Source: Gallionella sp. (GTDB taxonomy: Bacteria > Pseudomonadota > Gammaproteobacteria > Burkholderiales > Gallionellaceae). Taken from it: 20,889 nucleotides of DNA. Of this stretch, positions 14,050 through 20,889 are shown in pieces. Numbering within the stretch: the first letter of the stretch is position 1; each line of letters opens with the position of its first letter. Under the pieces are notes generated by a model. It saw only the letters and a program-made list of their open reading frames with translations. It made no database searches and was not told the DNA's origin. Location of the stretch: positions 1 to 20,889 of the forward strand of contig JANLID010000283.1 in assembly GCA_024654105.1 (NCBI GenBank), in the 5' to 3' direction. The translations under genes were made by a program, and so were the position numbers.

Positions 14050-14970
14050 TTACTCTTCAAGGAAATAATCCGAATCGATCTTCTTTATTTCGTAGGTTGC
14101 AGCAAGCGACACGCCGACATTGTGGTCTATCATCAGATTAGCCAGCAGAGCGCCGTTAATCAGCACCACCTTGTTGTCGATGTTACGCACATACTCGACC
14201 GCTCCCTTGGTGAAATCCGAGGTCGTGATGAATACGCCCTTCTTGGCACGCTGCCCTTGCAGAGCGCCGACGAACTTCTGGATTTCAGGGCGCTCAACCA
14301 CGTCTTTCCAGCGTTTTGCCTGAAGGTAAATCACATCCAAGCCCAGGCGGTCTTCGTGAATGACGCCATCGATTCCTTCGTCGCCGCTGCGCCCAATGGC
14401 GCGCCCGGCATCCTGACGCGTGCCGCCGTAACCCATCTTGACCAGTAATTCGACGACGAGGCGCTCAAAGAAAGCAGGGGAACAGCTCTTGATTTTCTGC
14501 AAAATGTTACCGGCCAATTCACCATTTATTCTGCTAAATGTGCTCTCCAGTAGTTCCTCGGGCGGTTGAAAATCCAACTCAACGTCTTCGGGTATTTTTT
14601 GCTCCTGCATCAAAGTTGGCTGATTCTCTTTCTTCCAATCTCGATACGCCTTAACGGCAGTATCTAACAACCCACGCTCACCAAATTTGATTGCTTGGCT
14701 ACCAGACTCAGTCAACTTCCACAGCCCTCTCTCTTTTTCCAGGAAGCCAGCTTTGACACAATCAATCGAAAAGAAATGAAGAATACTCACCCAACGGGTA
14801 TACCCTGATTTCGCGTAGGGCTGCCGAGCCCATTCATCAAGGTCAACCGTATCTTCCAGCCTTGCAAAGAGCTCTTGAGAACGCAACGAACCGCCAGCAT
14901 CCTTTAGCAAATTAAAGGATGCGAATACCAGTTTCGCTGCCAACGCACGGCTAGGAGATAATGCCTTCAT
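14050..14970 (-). CDS. Mrr-type restriction endonuclease
   Basis: Mrr proteins cut methylated foreign DNA. The 306-residue protein has an N-terminal winged-helix (Mrr_N-like) region at about 10-105 with LFNLL, YTRWVSILHFF and WKLTESG, a linker, and a C-terminal PD-(D/E)xK nuclease domain from about 155. The catalytic signature is complete: GDEGIDG with D201, D212 and Q217-A-K219 (YLQAKRW). The ATG at 14970 follows the aspS stop by 4 bases and has AAGGGG upstream inside the aspS end, so it is probably co-translated with aspS. No methylase or specificity subunit is present, consistent with a modification-dependent enzyme. Its middle part is clearly less G+C-rich than aspS, suggesting acquisition by transfer. 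Confidence 0.92.
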   Translation of the reverse strand: MKALSPSRALAAKLVFASFNLLKDAGGSLRSQELFARLEDTVDLDEWARQPYAKSGYTRWVSILHFFSIDCVKAGFLEKERGLWKLTESGSQAIKFGERGLLDTAVKAYRDWKKENQPTLMQEQKIPEDVELDFQPPEELLESTFSRINGELAGNILQKIKSCSPAFFERLVVELLVKMGYGGTRQDAGRAIGRSGDEGIDGVIHEDRLGLDVIYLQAKRWKDVVERPEIQKFVGALQGQRAKKGVFITTSDFTKGAVEYVRNIDNKVVLINGALLANLMIDHNVGVSLAATYEIKKIDSDYFLEE

Positions 14971-14974
14971 TGAT

Positions 14975-16777
14975 TTACCCCTTGGCAACATCCACCGACG
15001 TCTGCACCTGCTTGCGCAAATGGATGTGCAGTTCACGCAACTGCTTCTCATCCACCGCGCTCGGCGCCTGGGTCAGCAAACATTGCGCGCGCTGCGTCTT
15101 GGGGAAGGCGATCACGTCGCGGATCGATTCCGAACCGGTCATCATCGCGACGATGCGGTCCAGCCCGAACGCCAGCCCGCCGTGCGGCGGCGCGCCGTAT
15201 TGCAGCGCGTCGAGCAGGAAACCGAACTTGAGCTGCGCTTCCTCCGCGCCGATGTTGAGCGCGCGGAATACTTGCGACTGCACCGCTTCCCGATGGATAC
15301 GCACCGAGCCGCCGCCCAGCTCCGAACCGTTCAATGCCAGGTCGTAGGCCTTGGCCAGGCAGCGCCCCGGGTCGCTTTCCAGGAATTCCAGATGCTCGTC
15401 CTTGGGCGCGGTGAACGGATGATGGCAGGCCGTCCAGCGTTTGGCCTCCTCGTCGTACTCGAACATCGGGAAGTCCACCACCCACAGCGGTTCCCATGCC
15501 TTGTCGTTGACGTAACCCTTCTCGTGGCCGATTTTGCTGCGCAACGCGCCGAGCGCATCGTTGACAATCTTGGTCTTGTCGGCACCGAAGAAGACGAGGT
15601 CACCGTTCTGCGCACCGGTGCGCTCGACGATGGTCTTCAGCGCCGCCTCGTGCAGGTTTTTTACGATCGGCGATTGCAGGCCGGTTTCGTTGAGCTGCGT
15701 CACGTCGTTGACCTTGATGTAGGCCAGCCCCTTCGCGCCGTAAATCTTCACGAACTCGGTGTAGCCGTCGATCTCGCCACGGGTCAGGCTTGCCCCGTTG
15801 GGAATACGCAGCGCCGCCACACGGCCGTTTTCAAAACTTGCGACACCCGAGAACACCTTGAACGCGACATCCTTCACCGCGTCGGTGACTTCGGTCAGTT
15901 CCAGCGTCACGCGCATATCCGGCTTGTCCGAACCGTAGCGCGCCATCGCCTCGGCATGAGTCATGCGCGGGAACGGGTTGGGCAGATCAACATCCAGCGT
16001 TTCCTTAAACACGGTGCGGATCAGCTCTTCCATCAACGCGGTGATCTGCACTTCGTTCAGGAATGAAGTCTCGATATCCACCTGGGTGAATTCGGGCTGG
16101 CGGTCGGCACGCAGGTCCTCATCGCGGAAGCACTTGGTGATCTGGTAATAGCGGTCGAAGCCGGACACCATCAGCAACTGCTTGAACAACTGCGGCGATT
16201 GCGGCAACGCGAAAAATTCGCCCGGATGCACGCGCGACGGTACCAGGTAGTCGCGCGCGCCTTCCGGCGTGGACTTGGTCAGCATCGGCGTCTCGATGTC
16301 GATGAAGCCGCGGCTGTCGAGGAAGCGGCGGAACGCCATCGCCACCTTGTAGCGCAGCATCATGTTCTTCTGCATCTGCGGGCGGCGCAGGTCGATCACG
16401 CGATGCGTCAGGCGCACGTTCTCGGAAAGGTTCTCGTCGTCGAGCTGGAACGGCGGCGTGACCGAAGTGTTCAGCACCTCGATCTCGTGGCACAGCACTT
16501 CGATCTCGCCGCTGCCGATGTTGGTATTGGTCGTACCCGCCGGACGGTGGCGCACCTTGCCGGTGACGCGCAGCACGAACTCGTTGCGCACCGATTCGGC
16601 GATCCTGAACATATCCGGACGGTCCGGGTCACAGACGATTTGCGCCAGCCCTTCGCGGTCGCGCAGGTCGATGAAGATCACCCCGCCGTGGTCGCGGCGG
16701 CGGTGCGCCCAACCGCACAGACTGACGGTCTGGTCGAGTTGGTCGGTGTTGAGCAGTCCGCAGTAATGAGTTCGCAT
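14975..16777 (-). CDS. aspS: Aspartyl-tRNA synthetase (probably non-discriminating)
   Basis: A class II synthetase charging tRNA-Asp. The 600-residue length is the bacterial type with an inserted GAD domain. Visible elements: N-terminal OB-fold tRNA-binding domain (about 1-105), the QSPQLFKQ segment, motif 2 FRDEDLRADRQPEF (217-230) and motif 3 GLAFGLDRI ending about 542 with the ATP-binding Arg541. His30 in RRRDHGG and Gly81 resemble the residues described for non-discriminating AspRS of Pseudomonas, which also makes Asp-tRNA-Asn for GatCAB. This would mean Asn-tRNA is made by transamidation, an inference. It follows the DUF502 gene after 31 bases, and the mrr-like gene starts 4 bases after its stop. 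Confidence 0.97.
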   Translation of the reverse strand: MRTHYCGLLNTDQLDQTVSLCGWAHRRRDHGGVIFIDLRDREGLAQIVCDPDRPDMFRIAESVRNEFVLRVTGKVRHRPAGTTNTNIGSGEIEVLCHEIEVLNTSVTPPFQLDDENLSENVRLTHRVIDLRRPQMQKNMMLRYKVAMAFRRFLDSRGFIDIETPMLTKSTPEGARDYLVPSRVHPGEFFALPQSPQLFKQLLMVSGFDRYYQITKCFRDEDLRADRQPEFTQVDIETSFLNEVQITALMEELIRTVFKETLDVDLPNPFPRMTHAEAMARYGSDKPDMRVTLELTEVTDAVKDVAFKVFSGVASFENGRVAALRIPNGASLTRGEIDGYTEFVKIYGAKGLAYIKVNDVTQLNETGLQSPIVKNLHEAALKTIVERTGAQNGDLVFFGADKTKIVNDALGALRSKIGHEKGYVNDKAWEPLWVVDFPMFEYDEEAKRWTACHHPFTAPKDEHLEFLESDPGRCLAKAYDLALNGSELGGGSVRIHREAVQSQVFRALNIGAEEAQLKFGFLLDALQYGAPPHGGLAFGLDRIVAMMTGSESIRDVIAFPKTQRAQCLLTQAPSAVDEKQLRELHIHLRKQVQTSVDVAKG

Positions 16778-16808
16778 GATTTCGTTTCTGGAAAATACAG
16801 GGTTAATT

Positions 16809-17420
16809 TCAGGGAAGCGTGTGATGGGGATGCGTTTCCGGCGTGGCCACCACGCCCATCGACACGATGGTGCGCAACGCCACGTCCACCGTCATATCGA
16901 GTTCGATGGTATCCGCCTTGCGCACATAAAAGTAAAAGCCGTTCACCGGGCTGGGCGTGGTGGGAATGAACACCGCCACATATTCATCATCAAACTGCTT
17001 GCTTACATCGCCCGGCACACTGGTCTGAAATGCCAGCGACCAGGCTTGCGGGTGGGGATAACGCACCAGCAGCACCTTGCGGAACGAGTTGCCGCTGCCG
17101 GACAGCAGGGTGTCGCTGACCTGTTTCACGCCCTTGTAAATGCTGCCCACAAAAGGAATGTGCAGCATTCCCTTTTCGGACGCATTCCACAACCACTGGC
17201 CGAATACGTTGCGGATCAGCAGGCCGGTCAGCAATACCACCGCAAATGTCAGAATGATGCCAAGCCCGGGTATATGGACGGGCAACAGGTTGTCCGGATG
17301 CCAATGCTCCGGCAGCAGCAGCAGCGTCTGATCCATCGTCCCGATGGTCAGTTCCAGCACCCAGAAGGTGATGCCGAGCGGAACCCAGACCAGCAGGCCG
17401 GTGATAAGATATTTTTTCAT
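16809..17420 (-). CDS. DUF502 family membrane protein
   Basis: A 203-residue protein of unknown function. Two hydrophobic segments are visible (about 5-25 and 52-72), separated by a loop with LLLLPEHWHPDNLLPVHIPGLG, followed by a soluble portion. Family markers include IPFVGSIYKGVKQVSDTLL and VLLVRYPHPQAWSLAFQTS, plus VFIPTTPSPVNGFYFYV. It starts 3 bases after the fmdB-like stop and precedes aspS, an order common in betaproteobacteria. The family has been discussed as a membrane or envelope protein but its activity is not established, and nothing in the sequence assigns one. Confidence 0.9.
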   Translation of the reverse strand: MKKYLITGLLVWVPLGITFWVLELTIGTMDQTLLLLPEHWHPDNLLPVHIPGLGIILTFAVVLLTGLLIRNVFGQWLWNASEKGMLHIPFVGSIYKGVKQVSDTLLSGSGNSFRKVLLVRYPHPQAWSLAFQTSVPGDVSKQFDDEYVAVFIPTTPSPVNGFYFYVRKADTIELDMTVDVALRTIVSMGVVATPETHPHHTLP

Positions 17421-17423
17421 GCG

Positions 17424-17690
17424 TCAGGCCGCGCCGCTGGCCATCGGGCAGGAATCGGCGCTGGCGCAGGAAGACACGCAGGCGGGCTCGGCTTTTTTGG
17501 GCTGACCGCTGTTCTTGAAGTCGGTAGCGTAATAGCCGCTGCCTTTCAACTGGAAACCTGCGGCAGTCAATTGTTTGGCGAAAGTCTCCTGGCCGCATTC
17601 CGGACAAACGGTGAGCGGCGCATCGCTCATTTTTTGCAGTACGTCTTTTTGCAGGCCGCAACCGGAACAAGCATAAGCATAAATAGGCAT
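17424..17690 (-). CDS. FmdB-type zinc ribbon protein
   Basis: An 88-residue putative regulatory zinc-ribbon protein. The zinc-binding cysteines form two pairs: C8 and C11 (YACSGCG) and C29 and C32 (CPECG). The middle, FQLKGSGYYATDFKN, is the typical family signature. The C-terminal tail CVSSCASADSCPMASGAA contains three further cysteines. The ATG at 17690 is supported by GGAGG six bases upstream. It is the first gene of the long minus-strand operon, downstream of a TATAAT box. Its molecular role is not established; the name derives from an amide-metabolism regulator. Confidence 0.92.
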   Translation of the reverse strand: MPIYAYACSGCGLQKDVLQKMSDAPLTVCPECGQETFAKQLTAAGFQLKGSGYYATDFKNSGQPKKAEPACVSSCASADSCPMASGAA

Positions 17691-17725
17691 AATTTCCTCC
17701 TACCGGGTAATTTTCAAAGGCGCGC

Positions 17726-17731
17726 ATTATA
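17726..17731 (-). promoter_or_regulatory. -10 box for the fmdB-to-clsB operon
   Basis: A perfect TATAAT on the minus strand (17731-17726) lies 35 bases before the fmdB-like start. No convincing -35 hexamer is present at 16-18 bases. The 207-base gap 17691-17897 is the largest in the window and holds this box, a weak G+C stem (17800-17820) without a suitable T run, and nothing else recognised. Confidence 0.6.
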
Positions 17732-17897
17732 CATTAGGGGGCGCCATTTCCGCGCGCCCACGCGATGCGAATTACATCTCTGCATGCCTGCGAGTAGACC
17801 GCAAAAAGATGGGCGGCCTTTTTACGCAATTTCGGCTAAATGGTTCATCCGGGATAAATTCTATTGCGCAATTCCGGAGCGAGAAAGCTGGTGTGTT

Positions 17898-18473
17898 TTA
17901 CGCACTATGCAGTTTCAGCATCGCCGCTTCCTGCTTGCCCGTAATAATGAGATCGGATATCTCAAGTGCGCGTTGCACTGCCTGTTCGATCAATGCCCGC
18001 TCTTCCTTGCGCGGATCATTCAACACGAAATTGACCACTTCGGCACGATCGCCAGGATGGCCGATACCCAGACGCAGCCGCCAAAAATCCCGGGTGCCGA
18101 GATGCGCGATGATGTCTTTCAGACCATTATGCCCGCCGTGTCCGCCGCCCAGTTTCAGGCGCGCTACACCGGGCTGCAGATCCAGGTCGTCATGCACCAC
18201 CAGAATTTCGGACGGGGCGATTTTATAGAACTGCGCCAGCGCGCCGACGGATCGCCCGCTGACATTCATAAAGGTTTGCGGTTTGAGCAGCAGCATTTCA
18301 TGTCCCTGCAACTGGCCGCGCGCGGCCAAACCATGAAATTTGGTCTCGTTTTTGAAGCTCAGCTTTTGCAGGCGCGCGAGTTCATCCACCCACCAGAAAC
18401 CGACATTGTGCCGGGTGGTTTCATATTCGCGCCCGGGGTTGCCCAGACCGACGATCAAACGTATTGTGTTCAT
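17898..18473 (-). CDS. pth: Peptidyl-tRNA hydrolase
   Basis: Pth releases peptides from peptidyl-tRNA that dropped off ribosomes. The 191-residue protein is the normal length and carries the catalytic set: N12 (GLGNPG), H22 (TRHNVG), N70 (FMNVSG), D95 (VVHDDLDL) and N116 (GHNGLKD), each two positions later than the E. coli numbering. It follows rplY after 67 bases, as in many proteobacteria. Its ATG has no Shine-Dalgarno. Only 11 bases separate it from the T run of a terminator, so it must rely on read-through or a leaderless-like entry. Confidence 0.97.
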   Translation of the reverse strand: MNTIRLIVGLGNPGREYETTRHNVGFWWVDELARLQKLSFKNETKFHGLAARGQLQGHEMLLLKPQTFMNVSGRSVGALAQFYKIAPSEILVVHDDLDLQPGVARLKLGGGHGGHNGLKDIIAHLGTRDFWRLRLGIGHPGDRAEVVNFVLNDPRKEERALIEQAVQRALEISDLIITGKQEAAMLKLHSA

Positions 18474-18484
18474 GGTGTCTGAAT

Positions 18485-18520
18485 AAAAAAACCCGCCATG
18501 CCGTTATCAGCAATGGCGGG
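18485..18520 (-). terminator. Intrinsic terminator after rplY, in the pth leader
   Basis: On the minus strand the 8-bp arms CCCGCCAT (18520-18513 read as its partner) and ATGGCGGG (18499-18492) close a 13-base loop and are followed by seven T residues (18491-18485). It begins 21 bases after the rplY stop. This is a strong rho-independent terminator lying directly upstream of the pth start, so pth receives only read-through transcript unless a promoter lies elsewhere. Confidence 0.85.
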
Positions 18521-18540
18521 CTTCATAAGGATATATCCTG

Positions 18541-19224
18541 TTACTTCTTGGCTTCCTTGGCCGGTGCAGCAGCGGCAGGTGCAGCAGCAGTAGCGGCAGC
18601 AGCAGATGCTGCGGCAGCGGCAGCGGCTTCGGCTTCCGCTTCGGCTTCGACTGCACCGCGCGGTATTTGTACGGTGGCCACTACCGCCTCTGCGGTGTGC
18701 GTACCATGTGCGGCAGCTTCCACGCCCTTCGGCAGAATCAGGTCGGCCAAATGGATGGAATGCCCCAGATCCAGCTTACCCAGATCCACTTCGATGAAGG
18801 CCGGCAAATCCTTGGGCAGGCAAATGATTTCCAGTTCGTTCATCACATGGCTGACCTTGCCGCCGCCGGTCTTCACGCCCGGCGCGATGTCCGCATTCAG
18901 GAAGTGCAGCGGCACCTTGATGTGCATCTTCTTCTTCATATCCACACGTTGAAAGTCGATGTGCTGCACTTGCTGGCGGAACGGATGCATCACGAAATCG
19001 CGCAGTTGCACCGATTCTTTCTTACCTTCCAGATTCAGCGTCAGCACGGAAGCGTGGAACGCTTCCTGACGGAGCTTGTGATACAGCTCGTTGTGATCCA
19101 GTTCGATTATTGCGATGTCGCCAGAGCCATAGATAATTCCCGGCGTGCGGCCGGATTTACGCAGACGGCGGCTCGCACCCGTACCTTGCGCCTTGCGGGT
19201 TGTTGCATTGATTTCGATAGTCAT
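18541..19224 (-). CDS. rplY: 50S ribosomal protein L25, Ctc (general stress) type
   Basis: L25/Ctc binds 5S rRNA. The 227-residue protein is the long Ctc form: the L25 domain (about 1-95; RKAQGTGASRRLRKSGRTPGIIYG) plus a C-terminal beta domain (about 96-188). It ends in a low-complexity tail of Ala and Glu (191-220) and a basic KEAKK. The Shine-Dalgarno GGAGAAG lies just upstream of ATG 19224, immediately after the T run of a terminator located in the prs/rplY gap. Neighbour order prs-rplY-pth is conserved. Confidence 0.96.
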   Translation of the reverse strand: MTIEINATTRKAQGTGASRRLRKSGRTPGIIYGSGDIAIIELDHNELYHKLRQEAFHASVLTLNLEGKKESVQLRDFVMHPFRQQVQHIDFQRVDMKKKMHIKVPLHFLNADIAPGVKTGGGKVSHVMNELEIICLPKDLPAFIEVDLGKLDLGHSIHLADLILPKGVEAAAHGTHTAEAVVATVQIPRGAVEAEAEAEAAAAAAASAAAATAAAPAAAAPAKEAKK

Positions 19225-19235
19225 TTCACTTCTCC

Positions 19236-19268
19236 AAAAAACAGGTTTGCCCGCGACCAGGCAAACCT
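19236..19268 (-). terminator. Intrinsic terminator after prs, abutting the rplY ribosome-binding site
   Basis: AGGTTTGCC (19268-19260 read on the minus strand) pairs with GGCAAACCT (19251-19243) over an 8-base loop; a run of six T residues (19241-19236, after one G) follows. It ends about 12 bases before the rplY start, so the rplY Shine-Dalgarno directly adjoins it. Confidence 0.85.
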
Positions 19269-19304
19269 TACTCTACGGTGATCCCCATGACCACCGTTAA
19301 TTTC

Positions 19305-20255
19305 TTATTCGGTAAACAGCGAGCTCACCGACTCTTCACCATTGATGCGGCGTATTGTTTCCGCCAGCAATTCCGCCGTGCTCAGTTGGCGGATGCGCTT
19401 GCAGTTGCGCGCAACTTCGCTCAACGGGATGGTATCGGTGACCACCAATTCGTCCATCGCGGAATTTTCGATGCGTTCGATTGCCGGGCCGGACAGCACC
19501 GCATGGGTACAGTAGGCCAACACGCGCGCCGCGCCTTTTTCCTTCAATGCGTTGGAAGCCTCACACAACGTATTGGCGGTATCCACCATATCGTCCATGA
19601 TCAGACAGGTGCGCCCCGCTACCTCGCCGATGATATTCATCACCTTTGCCACGTTCGGCTTGGGGCGGCGCTTGTCGATAATCGCCAGATCCGCATCCAG
19701 TTCCTTGGCCAGAGCGCGTGCGCGTACCACACCGCCCACGTCCGGCGATACCACGATCAGGTTCGGGTAATTATTTTTCCACACATCGGACAGCAGGATC
19801 GGGCTGGCGTAGATGTTGTCCACCGGAATATCAAAAAATCCCTGAATCTGGTCGGAGTGCAAATCCATGGTCAGCAGCCGGTTCACGCCGGCGCCGGTAA
19901 GCATGTCAGCCACCACCTTGGCGGTGATTGCGACCCGTGCCGAACGCGGGCGGCGATCCTGGCGCGCGTAGCCGAAATACGGCATCGCGGCAGTAATCCG
20001 TCCGGCGGATGCGCGCTTCAGCGCGTCCACCATCACCATCACCTCCATCAGATTGTCGTTGGTCGGTGCGCAAGTCGATTGCAGCACGAACACATCTTTG
20101 CCGCGCACATTCTCAAGAAGTTCCACCATTACTTCACCATCGGAGAAGCGCCCCACCTTGGCGCGTCCGAGATGAATGTGAAGGCGCTGCGCGACCGCTT
20201 CAGCGAGCTTAGGATTGGCATTACCGGTAAATACCATCAAGCTGTCGTAGGACAC
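19305..20255 (-). CDS. prs: Ribose-phosphate pyrophosphokinase
   Basis: Prs makes PRPP from ribose 5-phosphate and ATP for nucleotide, histidine and NAD synthesis. The 316-residue protein includes MVFTGNANPKLAEAVA, GRFSDGEVMVEL, YFGYARQDRR, the metal-binding DLHSDQIQGFFDIPVDN and the PRPP loop CLIMDDMVDTANTL. The start is taken as GTG at 20255: AAGGGG (20267-20262) lies six bases before it, whereas a TTG at 20261 would touch that Shine-Dalgarno. MSYDSLMVFTGN also matches the betaproteobacterial N-terminus. It lies 33 bases after tRNA-Gln, with which it is probably co-transcribed. Confidence 0.96.
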   Translation of the reverse strand: MSYDSLMVFTGNANPKLAEAVAQRLHIHLGRAKVGRFSDGEVMVELLENVRGKDVFVLQSTCAPTNDNLMEVMVMVDALKRASAGRITAAMPYFGYARQDRRPRSARVAITAKVVADMLTGAGVNRLLTMDLHSDQIQGFFDIPVDNIYASPILLSDVWKNNYPNLIVVSPDVGGVVRARALAKELDADLAIIDKRRPKPNVAKVMNIIGEVAGRTCLIMDDMVDTANTLCEASNALKEKGAARVLAYCTHAVLSGPAIERIENSAMDELVVTDTIPLSEVARNCKRIRQLSTAELLAETIRRINGEESVSSLFTE

Positions 20256-20288
20256 GTGCAACCCCTTAAAAAATCGAAAACTATGTTC

Positions 20289-20363
20289 TGGCTGGGGAGG
20301 TAGGGATCGAACCTACGAAGGCTGGAATCAAAATCCAGTGCCTTACCACTTGGCGACTCCCCA
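20289..20363 (-). tRNA. tRNA-Gln (anticodon UUG)
   Basis: A 75-base tRNA read on the minus strand. The acceptor stem TGGGGAG/CTCCCCA is perfect and the anticodon stem CTGGA/TCCAG encloses loop TTTTGAT, giving TTG. The T arm contains GGTTCGATCC. The discriminator is G, and the CCA end (20291-20289) is encoded. Position between ispE and prs is typical of betaproteobacteria. Confidence 0.97.
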
Positions 20364-20366
20364 TCT

Positions 20367-20394
20367 GTACGGGCGATTCATGAATCGCCCCTAC
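20367..20394. repeat. GTAG-bordered perfect palindrome between ispE and tRNA-Gln
   Basis: GGGCGATTCATGAATCGCCC (20371-20390) is a perfect 20-base palindrome, flanked by GTAC on the left and CTAC on the right. On the minus strand it reads GTAG followed by the palindrome. It fills nearly the whole 32-base gap between the ispE stop and the tRNA 5' end. It resembles a single REP-like unit. Confidence 0.7.
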
Positions 20395-20395
20395 G

Positions 20396-20889
20396 TCAAT
20401 CAGGCACCCAATCATGCAACGGGTGCTCCTTTAAACCTTGTGCCACGATGCCGCGCATATCCTGCGGCAACCGGGCCAGCACCGCGTCAGCCTGACTGCG
20501 GCCGGCGAATTCGGCAAATACGCACGCACCCGACCCAGTCATCATCGCTTTACCAAAGTTGCCCAGCCAAGCCAGGTAACGCGCCACTTCCGGGTAGAGC
20601 TTGCATGCCACGGATTGCAAATCGTTATGCAATTGCTGCCCGCCCGCAAGTTGCTGCTCCGAAAGGGCGCGCATTGTGATGGAAAGCGTATTCCGTGTCA
20701 ATTCAGGATGCGCAAAAATCTCTGCGGTCGGCACCTGCACTGGCGGAAACAGCACGACATACCACGCTTCCGGCAAGGGACAGGCCTGTAATGTCTCGCC
20801 CACCCCCTCGGCGAAAGCATTTTCACCGAATACGAACACCGGCACATCCGCACCCAGCCGCAGACCGAGCGGCTGATGCAGCTCGGTCT
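20396..20889 (-). CDS. ispE: 4-diphosphocytidyl-2-C-methyl-D-erythritol kinase (partial)
   Basis: IspE is a GHMP kinase of the non-mevalonate isoprenoid pathway. The window contains its C-terminal 164 codons; the N-terminus is cut off at the right edge. Family markers are LGLRLGADVPVFVFGENAFAEGVGE, LPEAWYVVLFPP, the acid-rich NDLQSVA and the glycine-rich MTGSGACVFAEF. The TGA stop at 20398-20396 lies just before the palindrome. The frame runs without a break to base 20889, so the gene is intact as far as visible. Confidence 0.95.
   Translation of the reverse strand, partial: TELHQPLGLRLGADVPVFVFGENAFAEGVGETLQACPLPEAWYVVLFPPVQVPTAEIFAHPELTRNTLSITMRALSEQQLAGGQQLHNDLQSVACKLYPEVARYLAWLGNFGKAMMTGSGACVFAEFAGRSQADAVLARLPQDMRGIVAQGLKEHPLHDWVPD

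Noticed and set aside
15020..16066. 348-codon open frame on the + strand
   Set aside because: Antisense to aspS; a shadow frame created by high G+C at third positions.
17800..17826. Possible + strand terminator GACCGC...GCGGCC followed by T residues
   Set aside because: One A-C mismatch weakens the stem, and there is no + strand gene upstream for it to terminate.
16776..18482. 568-codon open frame on the + strand across DUF502, the fmdB-like gene and pth
   Set aside because: It is antisense to three recognised genes, has no family resemblance, is rich in His/Gln/Arg as expected from mirrored codons, and has no ribosome-binding site of note.
1..20889. CRISPR array, insertion sequence, integrase or prophage
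   Set aside because: No regularly spaced direct repeats, no transposase or integrase frame and no phage structural gene were found; the palindromic elements are short and non-coding.

Overview
The window reads as chromosomal DNA of a Gram-negative betaproteobacterium. The lineage is inferred from gene order (rplU-rpmA-obgE-proB on one side; ispE-tRNA-Gln-prs-rplY-pth and fmdB-DUF502-aspS on the other) and from protein features such as the Ctc-type L25 and the Prs N-terminus. A Nitrosomonadales/Gallionellales-like organism is plausible but was not tested by any search. Coding density is very high. No gene-free stretch exceeds 300 bases; the longest is 17691-17897, which holds only a good -10 box.

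Left part (1-3120, + strand): the tail of an unidentified ORF, a sigma70-type promoter, rplU-rpmA, an intrinsic terminator, a REP/BIME-like double hairpin, then obgE and proB. A 16-bp perfect inverted repeat straddles the proB stop codon, where the convergent minus-strand genes begin.

Everything after 3169 lies on the minus strand, so it is transcribed right to left. 3169-6968 holds an Atm1-type ABC exporter, a PBP7-like D-Ala-D-Ala peptidase and a response-regulator diguanylate cyclase. 7104-9182 is a membrane GGDEF-EAL protein whose periplasmic domain carries a c-type heme motif. 9270-17690 appears to be one long operon of eleven tightly packed genes: fmdB-like, DUF502, aspS, mrr-like, retropepsin-like protease, secreted RNase, barstar, nudB, nadA, ybhP-like, clsB. 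Three junctions overlap as ATGA. 17898-20889 is the housekeeping set ispE (partial), tRNA-Gln, prs, rplY and pth, with terminators at the prs/rplY and rplY/pth junctions.

The accessory material is concentrated between aspS and nudB: an Mrr-type nuclease with visibly lower G+C, a small aspartic protease, and a barnase-like RNase with its barstar inhibitor. These four are wired into a housekeeping operon. The most unusual sequence-level event is a short palindromic insert inside nadA. It is 42 bp flanked by a 6-bp direct repeat, so it adds exactly 16 codons and keeps the enzyme in frame. Similar GTAG-bordered palindromes lie before obgE and between ispE and tRNA-Gln. Three proteins handle c-di-GMP or cell-envelope signalling, suggesting a surface-attached or redox-responsive lifestyle, but this is inference.
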